Origin: Dichomitus squalens LYAD-421 SS1
Taxonomy: Eukaryota > Basidiomycota > Agaricomycetes > Polyporales > Polyporaceae
Direction: 5' to 3'
NCBI RefSeq assembly: GCF_000275845.1
Contig: NW_006766885.1
Coordinates: forward strand, 260,436-324,435
Length of the DNA stretch: 64,000 bases
In this document: in pieces, positions 61,997-64,000 of the stretch
Layout: every line of letters begins with the position of its first letter
How positions within the stretch are numbered: position 1 is the first letter of the stretch
Position numbers and translations under genes: made by a program
Notes under the pieces: generated by a model
Database searches by the model: none
What the model was told of the DNA's origin: nothing
Seen by the model: only the letters and a program-made list of their open reading frames with translations

Positions 61997-62585
61997 ATGC
62001 CGAATCAACAAATCGAACATGGCACACCAACGCGACTGTCGACCATCTCTTCCCTCCTCGCCTCGAGGAAGCTGAGAGTCGCAGGACGGCGAGTGTTCAT
62101 CCTACCGACGGGGGATATACTTTATGCGAGCCGGTTTTCTGACCTCCTCGCATATAGCTTATTGCACGACGACAGCACGTCTTCGATCATTATGATACAC
62201 GACGGCGAGGACGCGCTCTTCGTGGACATTTCGCTCTGCCTGAGCACATCGAAGGCCTCTCTCTGGCTGCGCGAAGGCAGATCCACCGTGATGGTGTTGG
62301 GCTACCTCGAATTGACCAATGTAGGCCGTGTGGAATCATCCACTGCTGTGGCGACTCACTCAATCTTAATGCGGAGAACAGAAACCACTTTCGATACCGG
62401 AAGTGCACGTTCATGCCCCTCCTGTGGATGTGAACCCGCGACTGGTCCTTCGCGCCATCGTCGTGGAAGAGGCGCGGGACCTTGACCTAGACCTCTGGAA
62501 TCGAGCCATCCAGGCGCAGGAAAATGCTTCTACGCTCAAGCGCAATCGAGACAGAGAGACCCAGAGGACCGAATACGCAGTATAG
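61997..62585 (+). CDS. TEN1: Ten1-like telomere-capping OB-fold protein (CST complex)
   Basis: Ten1 is the small OB-fold subunit of the Cdc13/Ctc1-Stn1-Ten1 complex that protects telomere ends and aids lagging-strand fill-in. Exons: 61997-62088 (MPNQQIEHGTPTRLSTISSL; LASRKLRVAGR), about 62158-62320 (LLHDDSTSSIIMIHDGEDAL; FVDISLCLSTSKASLWLREG; RSTVMVLGYLELTN) and about 62382-62585 (KPLSIPEVHVHAPPVDVNPR; LVLRAIVVEEARDLDLDLWN; ending RTEYAV). This is the beta-strand order of a Ten1 OB fold: entry strand LRVAGR, a strand with DALFVD, the REGRSTVMVLGYLE strand and a C-terminal helix. About 150 aa fits. The first intron would use a gc donor (gcgagt); otherwise the exon reads on in frame with an insertion. 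Ten1 proteins diverge fast, so the call rests on pattern rather than strict motifs. Confidence 0.68.
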
Positions 62586-62684
62586 ATTACGTTGCAACAC
62601 AAGGCTACAATACTAGTGCACACACGAAGAGCACGCCCCAAACGCAACCCCGACATCCGAAACGTCGCCACGTACTCTATACGC

Positions 62685-64000
62685 TCACCAAACCCACCAC
62701 GCAATCGCGACGAACAGTGCAACAGGCGCCCATGCAGCTTCCAAGAAGTCTCTCGTGAACCCCTTCACAATGCCGTCCCTCCTCCGCGCGCTGTCGCTGT
62801 CTCTTCCCCCGCCACCGCTGCTCCACAGGAACCTCACCACGAGCCTGACTAGGCCTGGGAGAGAAAGGGTGACGCGGCGCACTTGGCCCCCGAGGACGAA
62901 CGTGCATGATCGCGACCAAGCGGCGCGCGGGAAGTCTTTTGAGCGCCAGGCGCTTGGGGGAGGAAGGTCGTAGTTCACGTCGTCCTCTTCGGTTGAGGAA
63001 GCGAGGGGTATCGACAGGGAATCGCCGGACCGGCCCGAGCGGTGGCGTAATAGCACACGGCGAACGTTTGCGGCGAAGAGGACGATCAGCGTCAGCGAGA
63101 GAAGGGGGAGGTATGCGTTGAGGTAGATGCCGAGCTGGTCCGGGAGGAGGCAAGGCTGGTGCGCGAAGGATGGACTGGTTCCCACTGTAGAAGGAGGGAC
63201 GAGGGAGAGAAGCTGATAGCCGGGATGACGGACACCCATGGCCATCGAGAAGGACTTGACGGTGATCTCTGGGACGGAGAGGGGAGGCGACGGACGCTTC
63301 GTGTCGGTTACGGGGACGGTGTGTACATGTTCGCAGTAGTCGTGGTCATCCCCGCTGTACTTCCTATCAGGATCTGCATTGCATGGACGATCAGGGTCCG
63401 AACTTGTACATTACCTGAAGATGATGGCGGGCCGGAGGCTTTGCAGTGCGAGCCGTGACGCTTGCTCCGTGAGCAGATTCTGGTACCCGAGGCCCCTTCC
63501 TTGGCGGATGGTGCCGCGCTCGCGGAGAGGCCCACAGTCTGCGTGTTCGGGCCGGAAGAGCGGGACATGGGTAAAGAGCAAAGTCGGTTGGTCGGGATCC
63601 GCGCTCACGCCTGGGAGAATACGACGGACAGATATCGTCAGCGCTCGAAGACCGAGAAGTGATAACATCTTGTGCGCCCGGGGGCGAAGTCTCGGCAAAT
63701 CTCTGCACGTGAAAGGCAAGGCGCAGGATGCGTCATACGTACTTTGAGCTGCAGATTGTAGGTATGCGACTGTGCGGTCGGGCCTGGCCTCCGCCCATTG
63801 AGAGTAGGACATTCCGGCAGATACGCGCGCAAGTTCCTCGTCTACTAGGCCGGGGGCGTCTATCATGTAAACCGTGTGGTTTGCGAGGATGATGCGTTGG
63901 TTGAGTGCGCCGAAATGTGTGACATATCGCTCGAGAGCATGGTCGGAGAATTGGTATCTCGGCGATGATGCACCAAGTCTGAATGGAAAGACTAGTATGA
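62685..64000 (-). CDS. Cdc1/Ted1-type metallophosphoesterase, 3' part
   Basis: ER membrane calcineurin-like phosphoesterase of the Cdc1/Ted1 (animal MPPE1/PGAP5) group, which removes ethanolamine-phosphate from GPI anchors. The gene enters from beyond the window end. Visible pieces in order: ILANHTVYMIDAPGLVDEEL, QWAEARPDRTVAYLQSA, TLLFTHVPLFRPEHADCGPL (the metal-binding HxP segment), GTIRQGRGLGYQNLLTEQAS and LALQSLRPAIIFR. After an intron comes SGDDHDYCEHVH, the GDDHDYC motif that is diagnostic for this group, then VKSFSMAMGVRHPGYQLLSL. A membrane helix (YLPLLSLTLIVLFAANVRRV) and a second near the C-terminus (WAPVALFVAIAWWVW) end at 62685. The 5' half with the first metal ligands is outside. 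It is convergent with the Ten1-like gene, 100 bases apart. Confidence 0.88.

Overview
The window is nuclear DNA of a filamentous basidiomycete, most likely an Agaricomycete. Most genes are broken by several short introns (about 45-85 bp, GT-AG). Both strands are densely used, with CT-rich 5' leaders. The content is typical of mushroom-forming fungi: a family of BTB/POZ proteins, a Ure2p-like glutathione transferase relic, a LARGE-like glycosyltransferase and a Mei2-type RNA-binding protein. No CRISPR array, operon, rRNA or tRNA gene was recognised. Most exon edges were read by eye from splice signals and frame continuity, so internal boundaries are approximate.

0-19 kb: 5' part of Tudor-SN/SND1 (minus, cut by the window start), a HAD-family hydrolase, a GNAT acetyltransferase, a gene-poor stretch of about 4 kb, a Mei2-like protein with three RRMs (8.6-11.7 kb, plus), two or three small unrecognised genes, an MDR-type oxidoreductase and a LARGE-like glycosyltransferase.

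19.5-32.6 kb: an accessory, duplication-rich region. Four minus-strand BTB/POZ paralogues lie in tandem: A and D look intact, B has a C-terminal frameshift and C is decayed. The last two sit in direct repeat units of about 3 kb (24,030-27,022 and 27,025-30,118). The repeat captured a broken copy of the 3' end of the neighbouring mitochondrial coiled-coil gene. A frameshifted Ure2p-like GST pseudogene follows.

33-52 kb: conserved housekeeping genes: the tri-snRNP zinc-finger protein Snu23/ZMAT2, cytosolic isoleucyl-tRNA synthetase, ribosomal protein L12 (uL11), a Pho80-type cyclin, a Ran1/Ksp1-type protein kinase and the SSU processome protein Utp6. A 1.13-kb non-autonomous DNA transposon with terminal inverted repeats fills the divergent gap between L12 and the cyclin.

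52-64 kb: a low-complexity Ser/Pro-rich protein, a gene-poor stretch, UDP-glucose pyrophosphorylase (Ugp1) with a very compact divergent promoter, two small unrecognised genes, a Ten1-like telomere-capping protein, and the 3' part of a Cdc1/Ted1-type metallophosphoesterase that runs off the end. A possible functional link is Mei2 with the Ran1/Pat1-type kinase, since in fission yeast Pat1 phosphorylates Mei2. The other genes look like ordinary fungal neighbours rather than one pathway.
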